NCBI RefSeq assembly: GCF_037153985.1
Contig: NZ_JBBAYI010000010.1
Span: forward strand, 186,001-250,000
DNA length: 64,000 nucleotides
Source of the DNA: Emticicia sp037153985
GTDB lineage: Bacteria > Bacteroidota > Bacteroidia > Cytophagales > Spirosomataceae
Direction of reading: 5' to 3'
Position 1 is the first letter of the stretch. Every line of letters begins with the position of its first letter. The position numbers and the translations under genes were made by a program. The notes under the pieces were generated by a model, which was not told where the DNA came from, made no database searches, and worked only from the letters and a program-made list of their open reading frames with translations. Below are positions 36,089 through 45,069 of this stretch, piece by piece.

Positions 36089-37636
36089 TTATCTTCTTAA
36101 TTTTTCTATTTCATTAATTACTTCCACAATTCCTTTAAGCGGAATTTTAACCCATGTTGGGCGATAATTAACTTCATAGCCTAATTCATAGATAGCTTTT
36201 TCGAGCAAATGGAATAGTAAAAGATAGTTTACTTCGTTTAGGTCTTTAAAAAGAGGATGCGGCGACCCGAACATAGAAAGATATTCTTCCAGATAAGTAT
36301 CTTTAATAAGTTTGTACCATCTGTCGGCAGCCCGCTGTAAAATAGCGGCATCTTTCTTGCTGGTTTCAGCCGAATTGAACAGCTTGGCAGAAACTGCATA
36401 ATGATATGAACGAATCATGCCGGCCACATCTTTGAGCGGCGAATGCTTGATTTTACGTTCGGCGATACTGCTTTCGGGTTCTCCTTCAAAATCGATAATT
36501 ACAAGGTCGTTGGCTGTTGCCAGAATCTGCCCTAAATGATAATCTCCGTGAATCCTAGTGCGGTAAGAAAACAAAGGGCGTGTTAATATCTGGTCGATGA
36601 AATCAAGTATCAAATCTTTTGATTCCATAAATACCCAAGCTAATGTCTGTGCCTGTTCATCAAGTTTCAGATAATTATCGGTTAAAAGATTATAGCGGCG
36701 GTCGAGCAGATTTTCAAATTTTTCATGCAGATACCTTCTATACTGACGGTCGAAAGGTTCAGCATTAAAATTGTCGGCACCCCGTAAGGCAAATAAAGCC
36801 AAGTGCATTTGTGCCGTGCGATGAGCCAGAAGAGAAACTTTATCAAAAACAGATTCTTTAATCTGAAAATTACCTTCCACGAATGCTTCCAGAAAATCGT
36901 TTAGGTAGTCGCCCGTCATACTCCAGTCATCTTTAATATTCTCTACCACCTGCATCATGACACAGAAGGTGGTAGCGGCTTCATCTTTACGATTCCATGT
37001 GACACTTCCGGCGAAAAGCGGTATATTCCGAAACTCAGAATATTGAGTAATAAACTCAACCATCTCTACTTCGGGGTTTACCTCTGAAAAAAGTTTCCGG
37101 TACAGTTTCAGAAAATATTTACCTCCAAAAATCATCGCTGAATTTGAAGAATCTATGGCAGGTAAGATAGAGGAAATACTGTCCGACTCTTCGACCAATG
37201 CCTTTCCTTTAGCGAAAGCGAGGGAATCTTGGTTATACTGGCTAATCTGTTTCTGATGATAGATTGCAGCAAAGAGCGCATCTCTAAAGAGTACATCATA
37301 GATAGCATCAACCAGATACCCCATTTTGTCATCCATGGTAGCTTTGCTCAAAATCCCTTTTTGTGGAATCTCCTGAGTGCCTTCTTCAATAAATGAAAGA
37401 GGAAGAAGATAAAATTCGCTATCTCCTTCCTCGTATCGTGCCTCAAAAACCATGAAAATAAACGCCTCAAAATGTACTACATGCCGCACTTTTAATTGCT
37501 TGATTTTACGGGCTTTGCCGGCAAACCACCTGCATTGTGCAATATATGGTGGCAGAATGTTATCTTCCAGAACAGTATGTACATACTTATCTTTTTCAAA
37601 TCCTTTCCACTCGATAGTTAATACAAATTCGGTCAT
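36089..37636 (-). CDS. Maltokinase-like sugar kinase (stand-alone)
   Basis: 515 residues. N-terminal region (PYIAQCRWFAGKARKIKQL) is the maltokinase cap; the catalytic part has the phosphotransferase motif RIHGDYHLGQILATANDLVIIDFEGEP (about 365-392), in which HGD-x-H and DFEGEP are the catalytic and metal-binding residues, followed by AERKIKHSPLKDVAGMIRSYHYA. Such kinases make maltose-1-phosphate for glycogen building with GlgE, and are often fused behind trehalose synthase TreS. Here the kinase is alone and no treS, glgE or glgB is in the window. The donor and acceptor are by homology only. Confidence 0.83.
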   Translation of the reverse strand: MTEFVLTIEWKGFEKDKYVHTVLEDNILPPYIAQCRWFAGKARKIKQLKVRHVVHFEAFIFMVFEARYEEGDSEFYLLPLSFIEEGTQEIPQKGILSKATMDDKMGYLVDAIYDVLFRDALFAAIYHQKQISQYNQDSLAFAKGKALVEESDSISSILPAIDSSNSAMIFGGKYFLKLYRKLFSEVNPEVEMVEFITQYSEFRNIPLFAGSVTWNRKDEAATTFCVMMQVVENIKDDWSMTGDYLNDFLEAFVEGNFQIKESVFDKVSLLAHRTAQMHLALFALRGADNFNAEPFDRQYRRYLHEKFENLLDRRYNLLTDNYLKLDEQAQTLAWVFMESKDLILDFIDQILTRPLFSYRTRIHGDYHLGQILATANDLVIIDFEGEPESSIAERKIKHSPLKDVAGMIRSYHYAVSAKLFNSAETSKKDAAILQRAADRWYKLIKDTYLEEYLSMFGSPHPLFKDLNEVNYLLLFHLLEKAIYELGYEVNYRPTWVKIPLKGIVEVINEIEKLRR

Positions 37637-37673
37637 TTTATCAACAAAATTTTATAGTCAAGTTCTTTGAAAT

Positions 37674-37728
37674 AAAAAACGAAGATAATAGATGTTAACT
37701 GTTTACATCAATGTTATCTTCGTTTTTT
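37674..37728 (-). terminator. Terminator of the DUF2167 gene
   Basis: AAAAAACGAAGATAA (37674-37688) / TTATCTTCGTTTTTT (37714-37728), with an inner stem GATGT (37691-37695) / ACATC (37705-37709). Long perfect outer stem with T6. Confidence 0.92.
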
Positions 37729-37755
37729 ATTTTATACCGTTAAAGCGGCGAGGGT

Positions 37756-38667
37756 TTACGTAGTTTCAGTGTCTTCGTTTCTACCAGTAAATAATTTTCT
37801 GATTGCCCCACCTGCAACAATTAGCCCACCAACAATTAGTTTCCAGAACTTAGCTATTAACGCAAAGAAACCAACTTTTGCCAGTACTTTGCCAGCTACC
37901 AGCCCTCCGATACCCACGGCGGCGATTTCATCGATGTTAGAGTCAAAATCCTGATAACGGTTCCCTTGTGAAAATTCTACTGAGGCAATTACATCATTAA
38001 TTTTCGATTTAATGTGTGGCAGGTTGTCTATGCTGCCAACAGCATTTAAAGAGAATAACCCTTTACGGCCCAATACCCGAACATCATAATTAAGCGTATT
38101 TGTTTCTTCGCCTGAAAATTTCAGGTTTTTAGCCCAGTGTAAAGTTTTACGGTCTTTGTCATAAAATGGGGTAGAAGCCCAGCCAACCAAGTCAACAGTA
38201 GGATACCCAAGCCGGCTTCTTTCTGCATTTGTTTCGCTGGTTTCTTTTTTCATGTCAGTCATGAGTTCTTGGTAATCAACGTCATCGGCATCTTCATCTT
38301 TTACATAGCCAATGCCGTCATACTGAATAACAAAAGCCCAGCTATTGACAGAATCAACAGGAGAACCGTTAGTTTCAAATAGCATACCAAGTGTTTCGTT
38401 TGAAGGTGGGTTTCCCCAGATATCTTCAAGCACTTGTTTACTTTGTTTAGCGTTAAGAAACTTAAAACCTTTCGGAACTTTAATTTGCCCCATCTCACCC
38501 AGCGGAATAACTTTTCCTTCGGGTTCGTATTTGAGGTCTTTTAAAATAGTTAAGATTTTAATAAAGCTGGAATCGAGCTTGATTTCACTTTCTTTGTCTT
38601 TTTGGGCAAAAATAGCAGTAGGTTGTACTAATAATAGTACAGCAAGAAGGGTAAATAATTTGGTCAT
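37756..38667 (-). CDS. DUF2167 membrane protein
   Basis: 303 residues with a signal peptide (TKLFTLLAVLLLVQPTAIFAQ). The periplasmic body carries the DUF2167 hallmarks: PKGFKFLNAKQSKQVLEDIWGNPP (about 70), YDGIGYVKDEDADDVDYQELM (about 118), YPTVDLVGWASTPFYD (about 155), and NTLNYDVRVLGRKGLFSLNAV (about 190). The C-terminus has a hydrophobic segment (VGFFALIAKFWKLIVGGLIVAGG). Function of the family is unknown; exported and anchored in the membrane by its tail. Single-gene unit. Confidence 0.87.
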   Translation of the reverse strand: MTKLFTLLAVLLLVQPTAIFAQKDKESEIKLDSSFIKILTILKDLKYEPEGKVIPLGEMGQIKVPKGFKFLNAKQSKQVLEDIWGNPPSNETLGMLFETNGSPVDSVNSWAFVIQYDGIGYVKDEDADDVDYQELMTDMKKETSETNAERSRLGYPTVDLVGWASTPFYDKDRKTLHWAKNLKFSGEETNTLNYDVRVLGRKGLFSLNAVGSIDNLPHIKSKINDVIASVEFSQGNRYQDFDSNIDEIAAVGIGGLVAGKVLAKVGFFALIAKFWKLIVGGLIVAGGAIRKLFTGRNEDTETT

Positions 38668-38760
38668 GCAAAAAGTGATTTATTAATGTTAGTAAGAATA
38701 TGTAAGTAAATCAATTTCTGAAAATTAACCAAAATATGAGCCTTATTTAGTGCAAAAAAA

Positions 38761-39537
38761 TCAGAGATTGCCAGTAAAAACTTTATTCGCCGGACCAACA
38801 AGGTAAACTTCTGTAAAATCCTCATTAAAAGATACTTGCAGGTTGCCACCTTTGGTAATTACTTTTATAGGGCTTTGCATATTAAGCCTTAAACTAGCCG
38901 ATAGCGCACAAGCTGTTACCCCTGTGCCACATGAGTAGGTTTCGTCTTCAACACCTCTTTCATAGGTTCTTACATAAATAGTTTCAGCATCTATTACTTC
39001 AACGAAGTTTACGTTGGTGCCACCACGTTTAACCCATTCTTCGGCATATCTTATATGTTTCCCTTCATTATATACGTCGAAATTTTTGATGTCTGTAACG
39101 TATTGTACATAATGCGGCGAACCAGTATTCATAAAGTCGTAGGTTTCATGACGTTCAATACTATGTACTTCTCCCATTTTTAGTGAAATTACCTCGGTGC
39201 TAGCGGTAGCTTTATGTTCGCCGTCTACGGCAATAAAAGTTGTGCTATGGCTGAAAATACCGAGGTCTTCTGCAAAACGTACCGTACAACGCCCACCGTT
39301 GCCACACATACTTCCTTCGCGGCCGTCGGCATTGAAATAAACCATACGGAAGTCGTAATCAGGGTCATTCTGGAGTAGAATAAGGCCGTCGGCCCCGATA
39401 CCAAAGCGGCGGTCGCATAGGTGTTCAATAAATGGCTGGTTTACAGGAAACTGACCGTTACGATTATCAATCATAACGAAGTCATTACCTGTACCCTGAT
39501 ATTTATAAAAAGTGCCTGTATAATTTTCTGTATTCAT
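38761..39537 (-). CDS. dapF: Diaminopimelate epimerase
   Basis: 258 residues; interconverts LL- and meso-diaminopimelate for peptidoglycan and lysine synthesis. Two catalytic cysteines are seen in DGREGSMCGNGGRC (about residue 77) and ETYSCGTGVTACA (about 205). The N-terminus FYKYQGTGNDFVMIDNRNG is the family start. Single transcript; the upstream neighbour rplS ends at a terminator. Confidence 0.96.
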   Translation of the reverse strand: MNTENYTGTFYKYQGTGNDFVMIDNRNGQFPVNQPFIEHLCDRRFGIGADGLILLQNDPDYDFRMVYFNADGREGSMCGNGGRCTVRFAEDLGIFSHSTTFIAVDGEHKATASTEVISLKMGEVHSIERHETYDFMNTGSPHYVQYVTDIKNFDVYNEGKHIRYAEEWVKRGGTNVNFVEVIDAETIYVRTYERGVEDETYSCGTGVTACALSASLRLNMQSPIKVITKGGNLQVSFNEDFTEVYLVGPANKVFTGNL

Positions 39538-39618
39538 GGTTTATTAACAATTTACTGGGTAACAATTTACTGTATAACAAAATTCGGTTGGGAAGTAATA
39601 TTCTGAACTGTTCAGATA

Positions 39619-39650
39619 CAAAAAAAGCCGCTTCAAAGAAGCGACCTTTT
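39619..39650 (-). terminator. Terminator of rplS
   Basis: On the minus strand: CGCTTC / GAAGCG around a TTT loop (plus coordinates about 39629-39643), followed by a run of T. About 100 nt downstream of rplS. Confidence 0.75.
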
Positions 39651-39749
39651 CCCATACAAAATTATGAAAAAGCTATTACTTTTATCTTTAGACATCTATA
39701 AAACAAAAAAGTTAAATCTAAGATTCAAAATTTTTATTTTAGATGTACA

Positions 39750-40103
39750 TTATTTCTTTAATTCTTTGATACGAGCAGCTTTACCTTGTTTTCCGCGTAA
39801 GTAGAATAATCTTGCACGACGTACTTTTCCGCGGCGAACTACTTCAATTTTCTCAATACTTGGTGATAAGATAGGGAAAATTCTTTCTACACCTACACCA
39901 TTTGAGATTTTACGAACGGTAAAACTCTCGCCATTTGTACCAGCATTACGACGCTGAATAACAGTACCAGTATAAACCTGAATACGTTCTTTATTACCTT
40001 CCGAGATTTTAACGTGAACATCTACTGTATCACCAGCTTTAAAATCTGGGTGTTTTTCTCTCTTGGGAGCAAACTCTGACTCAACCAATTTAATCAAATC
40101 CAT
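39750..40103 (-). CDS. rplS: 50S ribosomal protein L19
   Basis: 117 residues from the ATG at 40101-40103 (MDLIKLVESEFAPKREKHPDFKAGDTVDVHV), the normal L19 start. Core motif EGNKERIQVYTGTVIQRRN and the FPILSPSIEKIEVVRRGKVRRARLFYLRGKQGKAARIKE end are conserved. An in-frame ATG 69 nt upstream (40170-40172) would add 23 residues (MLDLYGSAASLSEK...), not known in the family. Located on its own away from rpsP, rimM and trmD. Confidence 0.96.
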   Translation of the reverse strand: MDLIKLVESEFAPKREKHPDFKAGDTVDVHVKISEGNKERIQVYTGTVIQRRNAGTNGESFTVRKISNGVGVERIFPILSPSIEKIEVVRRGKVRRARLFYLRGKQGKAARIKELKK

Positions 40104-40188
40104 TGTCTTTTTATTTACTAGATTATAAATTTTCTCGCTTAGTGAAGCGGCTGAACCGTACAAATCCAGCATTCGCCTAATCGGAGTG

Positions 40189-40220
40189 CAAAATTAACAT
40201 ATTCTAGTGTAAAAACCAAA
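40189..40220 (-). promoter_or_regulatory. Promoter of rplS
   Basis: On the minus strand: TTTG (40217-40220), a 20-nt spacer, TAATTTTG (40189-40196). Transcription should begin near 40182, giving an 80-nt leader. Confidence 0.7.
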
Positions 40221-40294
40221 AAACGAACAGATTTTTCATTTGTTGTCTTTGTTGGTGCTAATATATAAAAAAAAATGGCTTGCTTAAAAACTTT

Positions 40295-40324
40295 AATTGA
40301 AAAAAAATATATTTTTTTTCAATT
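40295..40324. repeat. 30-bp perfect palindrome of A8-TATA-T8
   Basis: AATTG, A8, TATA, T8, CAATT at 40295-40324 reads the same on both strands. It lies 24 nt downstream of the VOC gene's stop (minus strand) and about 75 nt upstream of the rplS promoter. It could end the VOC transcript or act as intrinsically bent DNA. Confidence 0.7.
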
Positions 40325-40348
40325 TCAATGAATCTTATTCGTTGCTGT

Positions 40349-41398
40349 TTATTCTTTCTCTTTTACTTTACCCCAACCCATTGTTGCTACCATCCAGTCG
40401 GGCAATGGTTTTTGGGTTTTTCTCTTTTTCAGGTTCAGATACCAGCCAATTTTTTTGACAATAGGTACTCTGTGTGTTTCAACAAATTCTATCAGAGTGC
40501 CGTCTGGGTCTTCCAGATAGGTAAAACGCCCACCAGCTTCACCCATATCAAAGGTATCACTGCTATCAACAGTAAATGGGAAACCATTTTTTGCACAAAG
40601 TTCTTTAAGGCCATCCATGTTTAAGGTATCAAAACATAAATGAATATAGCCTAAGTCTCCCCAGCTACGGCCTGCAAATATTTTTCTTGGCTTAGAAGCA
40701 GGGTTAATTTCCTGTACCAGTTCTATCTCAACATTTCCTAATAAACGGCTAAATGCCCCTGTGTTGTTCATGGCTTTGCGGAGCAGAACTCGTCTGAAAG
40801 ACGTGTTTTCTTTACCGAGGGTTGCGAAATCAGGAAAATTACCTGTTTTGTCATAAACAACCTCACTAATGCCAAGTGTATTTTTATATAACTTCAGTGC
40901 TTTGTCAATATCACTCACACCAATTATTACGCCTGCAATTCCACCTGTGAGGCTATCGCTTGGTCTGAACCACGAATTATCCTTTATAATCTGTATCTGA
41001 TTCCCGTATGGGTCTTGTAACCAGCAATGTGATTTGTTTTCAGGCGAAGTTTCTATTTTAAGTTGATGTTTTGCGGCAAATTTCTCTATATCAAGGCATT
41101 TTATCTTGATCGAAAAAATACCATAGTCGCCTAATTCAGGGGTGAAATCAGCAGCAATAGGCTCAGGATTTTTTGATTGCCAGATTTCGGCTCCGCCACC
41201 TCCGGCCATATTCAGAGCCAGAATAGCACGTCTTTGTCTGATGATACCATTTGTATGAGGGGTCATTAATTTTGCTTCGGCTACATCATCAAATAATGGA
41301 ACGTTAAGTCCTAATATTCGATTATACCAACTCCAGGCCTTGCCTGCATCTCTGACACCAATCCCGACTTGTTGAATACCGCTAATAAATTCTGACAT
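40349..41398 (-). CDS. Two-domain VOC (glyoxalase/dioxygenase fold) protein
   Basis: 349 residues containing two vicinal-oxygen-chelate domains, each with a beta-alpha-beta-beta-beta module pair: residues about 5-120 (IQQVGIGVRDAGKAWSWYNRILG) and about 150-310 (IAGVIIGVSDIDKALKLYKNTLG, GDLGYIHLCFDTLNM, YLEDPDGTLIEFVETHR). The EFVETH segment supplies a metal Glu and possible His. No specific reaction can be named. It is apart from the hppD gene at 49929, which is a different VOC family member. Confidence 0.83.
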   Translation of the reverse strand: MSEFISGIQQVGIGVRDAGKAWSWYNRILGLNVPLFDDVAEAKLMTPHTNGIIRQRRAILALNMAGGGGAEIWQSKNPEPIAADFTPELGDYGIFSIKIKCLDIEKFAAKHQLKIETSPENKSHCWLQDPYGNQIQIIKDNSWFRPSDSLTGGIAGVIIGVSDIDKALKLYKNTLGISEVVYDKTGNFPDFATLGKENTSFRRVLLRKAMNNTGAFSRLLGNVEIELVQEINPASKPRKIFAGRSWGDLGYIHLCFDTLNMDGLKELCAKNGFPFTVDSSDTFDMGEAGGRFTYLEDPDGTLIEFVETHRVPIVKKIGWYLNLKKRKTQKPLPDWMVATMGWGKVKEKE

Positions 41399-41522
41399 AG
41401 ATTCTGTATGAATTAGATTAAAAAAGGTTACTACTGGTTTTAGTTATTGGCAATTGTTGTGCTTTCATACACCACCAATTGTAAAGGTAGTTGACAAAAC
41501 TATTAAATAAAAAAACTAAATT

Positions 41523-41530
41523 TAATTTTG
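41523..41530 (+). promoter_or_regulatory. Candidate -7 element for nnr
   Basis: TAATTTTG, 39 nt before the ATG; -33 box unclear. Confidence 0.4.
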
Positions 41531-41568
41531 CTTTGAAATAAAGCCATGTAAATGATTATACAAAATTG

Positions 41569-43086
41569 ATGAAAATTTTATTAACAAGAAAGCAGACACA
41601 AAAAGGAGATTTTGTGTCGCAGATAAAAGCAGCAGATGCGTATACTATTGCCCATGAACCTATTGCTTCAATTGACCTTATGGAAAGGGCTGCCCGTGCT
41701 TTTGTTAACGATATTAGTCAACGTTTTCCGGTAGGGTCGAAGAAGGTTGTAGTTTTGTGTGGCTTGGGTGATAATGGAGGTGATGGGCTGGCAATTGCTC
41801 GAATGCTTGATAAAGTGGGCTATGAGGTTGAGGTTTTTGTTATTGATTATGCACAGAAAAGCTCAGATAATTTTCGTATCAATGAACACAGGCTTCAAAA
41901 CCTCGTGCCTGTAAAGTATGTAACAGATGAAAAGGGAATACCTGCGTTTAAACAAGATTTTTTAGTTATTGATGCTATTCTTGGAGCTGGGCTTTCAAGA
42001 CCAATCAATGGGTTGATTCAGGCAACGGTTGAAGAACTCAATAAAAGTAAGGCCGAAATAATAGCGGTTGATATTCCTACGGGTTTGTTTGCTGATTCGC
42101 CAAATAAGAAAGAGGATACCATTGTTAAGGCTACTTATACAGTAAGTTTTCAGTTACCAAAACTGGCTTTTGTTTTACCACAAAATGCCGAATATGTAGG
42201 TGAATGGAAAGTAGTAAACATCGGGCTTAACGAAGAGTTTATTAATCAGACTGAAACCGATTTTGTGTATACTGATAGCCCTACGGCACAAAAATTAATA
42301 AAACCTCGCAACAGATTTGCTCATAAGGGAAATTTTGGCCATGCGCTTATGATGGCAGGTAGTTATGGCATGATTGGGGCCGCTGTTATGGCTACACGTG
42401 CCTGTTTGCGGTCGGGGGTAGGTAAAATAACCATAGCAGCCCCTAAATGTGGCTATGCCGTGCTGCAAACGGCTATCCCTGAGGCGATGTGCTTACCTAC
42501 CGAAGATGAAACTTACCTGAAAACACTACCAGACCTTACACTCTATCAGGCTATTGGCATAGGGTGTGGTATAGGTAATAAACCCGAAACGATTCGGTTG
42601 GTAGAACAACTGTTAAAACATACTAAAGCTCCTTTGGTAATAGATGCCGATGCGTTGAATATAATAGCAAGCAATGAAAAACTATTAAATTTGATTCCTG
42701 AAAATTCTGTTCTGACCCCACACCCCAAAGAGTTTGAAAGGCTGATTGGTAAAAAATGGGATAATGATTATGAGAAGCTACAAATTTTGTCGGTTTTTGC
42801 CATTAAATATAAATGTGTTGTATGTTTGAAAGGGGCTTTTACTGCCGTAGCCTTGCCTGACGGCACTATTCATTTTAATTCGACAGGAAACGCTGGTATG
42901 GCAAAAGGTGGTAGTGGCGATGTTCTGACAGGGATTATTCTGGCTTTATTGGCACAAGGTTATCCGGCCAGTGAAGCAGCTATTTTGGGAGTTTATGAGC
43001 ATGGCCTAGCTGGCGACCGAACAGCCCAAACCAGAGGTATGGTAAGTATGATAGCTACCGATATTATTGAAAATATAAGATTTTAG
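41569..43086 (+). CDS. nnr: Bifunctional NAD(P)H-hydrate epimerase/dehydratase
   Basis: 505 residues from the ATG at 41569; an in-frame TTG one codon earlier is not needed. Repairs hydrated NAD(P)H. The N-terminal epimerase (YjeF_N) has CGLGDNGGDGLAIARML (about 62-78) and DAILGAGLSRPING (about 137). The C-terminal ADP/ATP-dependent dehydratase has HKGNFGHALMMAGSYGM (about 245), VIDADALNII (about 355), TPHPKEF and NSTGNAGMAKGGSGDVLTGI (about 440). Fused order is the same as in E. coli. Confidence 0.95.
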   Translation: MKILLTRKQTQKGDFVSQIKAADAYTIAHEPIASIDLMERAARAFVNDISQRFPVGSKKVVVLCGLGDNGGDGLAIARMLDKVGYEVEVFVIDYAQKSSDNFRINEHRLQNLVPVKYVTDEKGIPAFKQDFLVIDAILGAGLSRPINGLIQATVEELNKSKAEIIAVDIPTGLFADSPNKKEDTIVKATYTVSFQLPKLAFVLPQNAEYVGEWKVVNIGLNEEFINQTETDFVYTDSPTAQKLIKPRNRFAHKGNFGHALMMAGSYGMIGAAVMATRACLRSGVGKITIAAPKCGYAVLQTAIPEAMCLPTEDETYLKTLPDLTLYQAIGIGCGIGNKPETIRLVEQLLKHTKAPLVIDADALNIIASNEKLLNLIPENSVLTPHPKEFERLIGKKWDNDYEKLQILSVFAIKYKCVVCLKGAFTAVALPDGTIHFNSTGNAGMAKGGSGDVLTGIILALLAQGYPASEAAILGVYEHGLAGDRTAQTRGMVSMIATDIIENIRF

Positions 43087-43111
43087 TAACAGGGGCACAT
43101 AGCCCCTGTTA
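43087..43111. terminator. Hairpin between nnr and the OmpA gene
   Basis: Perfect 10-bp stem TAACAGGGGC (43087-43096) / GCCCCTGTTA (43102-43111), beginning right after the nnr stop at 43084-43086. No T-run on either side, so a terminator of weak type or a transcript-end stabiliser. Confidence 0.6.
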
Positions 43112-44344
43112 TCAAGGATTCAAGATAATAAATTCTACACGTCTGTTTTGTTTTCGGCCTTCTTCGGTGTCGTTGCTGGCAATAGGTTTAGTATCGCCAT
43201 ACCCTTTTATCTGTATTCTACTGCCTGTTATTCCTTTGCCTATCAGGTATTCCCGAACGTTAAAGGCCCTTTCAAGCGAAAGGCGTTTATTTTGTGTAGG
43301 GTCGCCAATGTTATCGGTATGCCCTTCAATCATAATATTCATTTTAGGGCTTTCTTTTAGCATATTCAGTAGCCCATCAAGCTGTACGTAAGAGGCAGGC
43401 AACAGTCCCGACTCACCAATGTTAAAATATACTTTATCCAACCTGAATTTATTTTCCTCAACTTTTACTGGTGCTACTTCCTCCTTAGGCAGCGTAGCTA
43501 TTTCAGCATCAGTTTTAGGGCTTTCTGGCTCTTTGTCAACTTTTGTTACAGGTTTAGGTTCGGGCTTTGGTGTAACAGGAGACAGGTACAGGTTTTGAGT
43601 AAATTGCTGGCTTCGTTTAATTTTAGACAAATCAAGGCTGGCTTGCGCTGGCTCATAGCCTTGTGCCGAGGCCGTCAGGGTGTAAGCATCAGGGCTTAGG
43701 GTAAAGGTATAATCGCCTGACTGGTTAACTAACACTGAACCTGTTTTTTTTGTGTTTTTGTCAAACTGGTACACAACTTTTCCTGTAATAGGTTTCTGGG
43801 TTTTGGCATCTAGTATTTTTCCCTTGATGGTTAATTTAAGGTCAGCAACTATTGGTTTGAGCGGATTACGCACATGTACGCCATAAAAATTCCAGAAATG
43901 CAGTGTCTGTTCGGGTGTGTTTTTACCTTCAATAAGGTTAAATAATTCAACGCCCGGGTCAAGTTTTTCATAATAAACTGTAAATTTATACACCTCACCA
44001 GCTACCACAGGTTTAGCGTCTGGCAACTCAGGAATACCAGTGGCTCTGATATATTTAAATCGTTTACCATTCCCATTCAGGTAGCTTTTCGGGTTAATCG
44101 AAATAGTTGCCGAAGATTGCTGTTGCTGGCGGCGCGGCAAAGGGAATGGAAGATTAAAGTTCTGGTTGTTACGATTACTGTACTGATAACTGAAGTAAAT
44201 TATTGTGTATTCATCGTTAATAACTACTTTGGTTATATCTACTTCGTAACTACTTTGGTCATCAATTTCAGGCATTTGAGTAACCATCTGGCCATAGCTT
44301 AGTGTCGAGCAAAAGAGAAAAATTAGCAGATATATTCTTTTCAT
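43112..44344 (-). CDS. OmpA-family cell-envelope protein with carboxypeptidase-like domain
   Basis: 410 residues from the ATG at 44342-44344 (MKRIYLLIFLFCSTLSYGQ signal peptide; an ATG two codons earlier is possible). Middle part about 185-255 is a carboxypeptidase-regulatory-like beta sandwich (ITGKVVYQFDKN, YTFTLSPDAYTLTASAQGY). A Pro/Lys/Glu linker follows. The C-terminal OmpA domain (about 310-410) binds peptidoglycan: FNIGESGLLPASYVQLDGLLNML, IEGHTDNIGDPTQNKRLSLERAFNVREYL and GYGDTKPIASNDTEEGRKQNRRVEF with the expected Asp/Arg ligands. Anchors the outer membrane to the wall; the partner surface is unknown. Confidence 0.9.
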   Translation of the reverse strand: MKRIYLLIFLFCSTLSYGQMVTQMPEIDDQSSYEVDITKVVINDEYTIIYFSYQYSNRNNQNFNLPFPLPRRQQQQSSATISINPKSYLNGNGKRFKYIRATGIPELPDAKPVVAGEVYKFTVYYEKLDPGVELFNLIEGKNTPEQTLHFWNFYGVHVRNPLKPIVADLKLTIKGKILDAKTQKPITGKVVYQFDKNTKKTGSVLVNQSGDYTFTLSPDAYTLTASAQGYEPAQASLDLSKIKRSQQFTQNLYLSPVTPKPEPKPVTKVDKEPESPKTDAEIATLPKEEVAPVKVEENKFRLDKVYFNIGESGLLPASYVQLDGLLNMLKESPKMNIMIEGHTDNIGDPTQNKRLSLERAFNVREYLIGKGITGSRIQIKGYGDTKPIASNDTEEGRKQNRRVEFIILNP

Positions 44345-44397
44345 TAGCATAAAAATTTATTGCATTCGGTTAAACGAAAAATGTTTGGGCATTAGTT

Positions 44398-44405
44398 TAA
44401 CTTTG
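44398..44405 (+). promoter_or_regulatory. Candidate -7 element upstream of def
   Basis: TAACTTTG, an exact fit to TAnnTTTG; the -33 box is not clear. Confidence 0.4.
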
Positions 44406-44492
44406 TTCGTTAATATTTGTTAAAAATTGTCAGATTAGCTTCTTAAAGATAAATATTAAGACAAAAATGCGACTTTTTGTTTAATTTCCGGT

Positions 44493-44984
44493 ATGAAACA
44501 CCTAGAAGATTTAGTTTTATTGGGCGACCCTCGCCTTTATGAAGTTTGTGCGCCAGTGACTCAGGATGAATTACCTTTGGTGAAAGAGTGGGTAGCCGAC
44601 CTGCATAACGTCATGCAGGAAATCAGGGCGAAATATAAGTTTGGCAGAGGCATTGCTGCCCCACAACTGGGTATCATGAAACGCCTCATTTATATCAATA
44701 TTGACCGCCCGATTGTAATTATTAACCCTGTGTTGGAAAATATTAGTGAAAAAATGTTTGAACTGTGGGACGACTGCATGAGTTTTCCGAATTTACTGGT
44801 TCGGGTCAAGAGGCATAAGGGGCTAACAGTAAGGTATTTAGATGAAAACTGGCAAGAGCAGGTCTGGCAAGTAGACAATGATTTGTCAGAATTATTGCAG
44901 CATGAATATGACCATCTGGATGGCGTTTTATGTACAATGAGGGCCATCGACAATCAATCTTTTCGCTGGAAACCTACCCCATAA
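44493..44984 (+). CDS. def: Peptide deformylase-like protein
   Basis: 163 residues. Motif I GRGIAAPQLG (about 50) and motif III QHEYDHLDGVL (about 130) with both metal histidines and the catalytic Glu are intact. Motif II, normally EGCLS, reads DDCMS here (about 88): the metal cysteine is kept but the preceding Glu-Gly is Asp-Asp. Family role: removal of the formyl group from new proteins. Since the deviation is in a strongly conserved motif, this could be a specialised second PDF; another copy elsewhere is likely. Confidence 0.85.
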   Translation: MKHLEDLVLLGDPRLYEVCAPVTQDELPLVKEWVADLHNVMQEIRAKYKFGRGIAAPQLGIMKRLIYINIDRPIVIINPVLENISEKMFELWDDCMSFPNLLVRVKRHKGLTVRYLDENWQEQVWQVDNDLSELLQHEYDHLDGVLCTMRAIDNQSFRWKPTP

Positions 44985-45069
44985 ACGTTTCAACTAAGGT
45001 TTATACGTGAGGTGGCACAGTTTTTTAGTATTTATGCCTAACAAATTCACTTTTAAACTTTAGAATATC

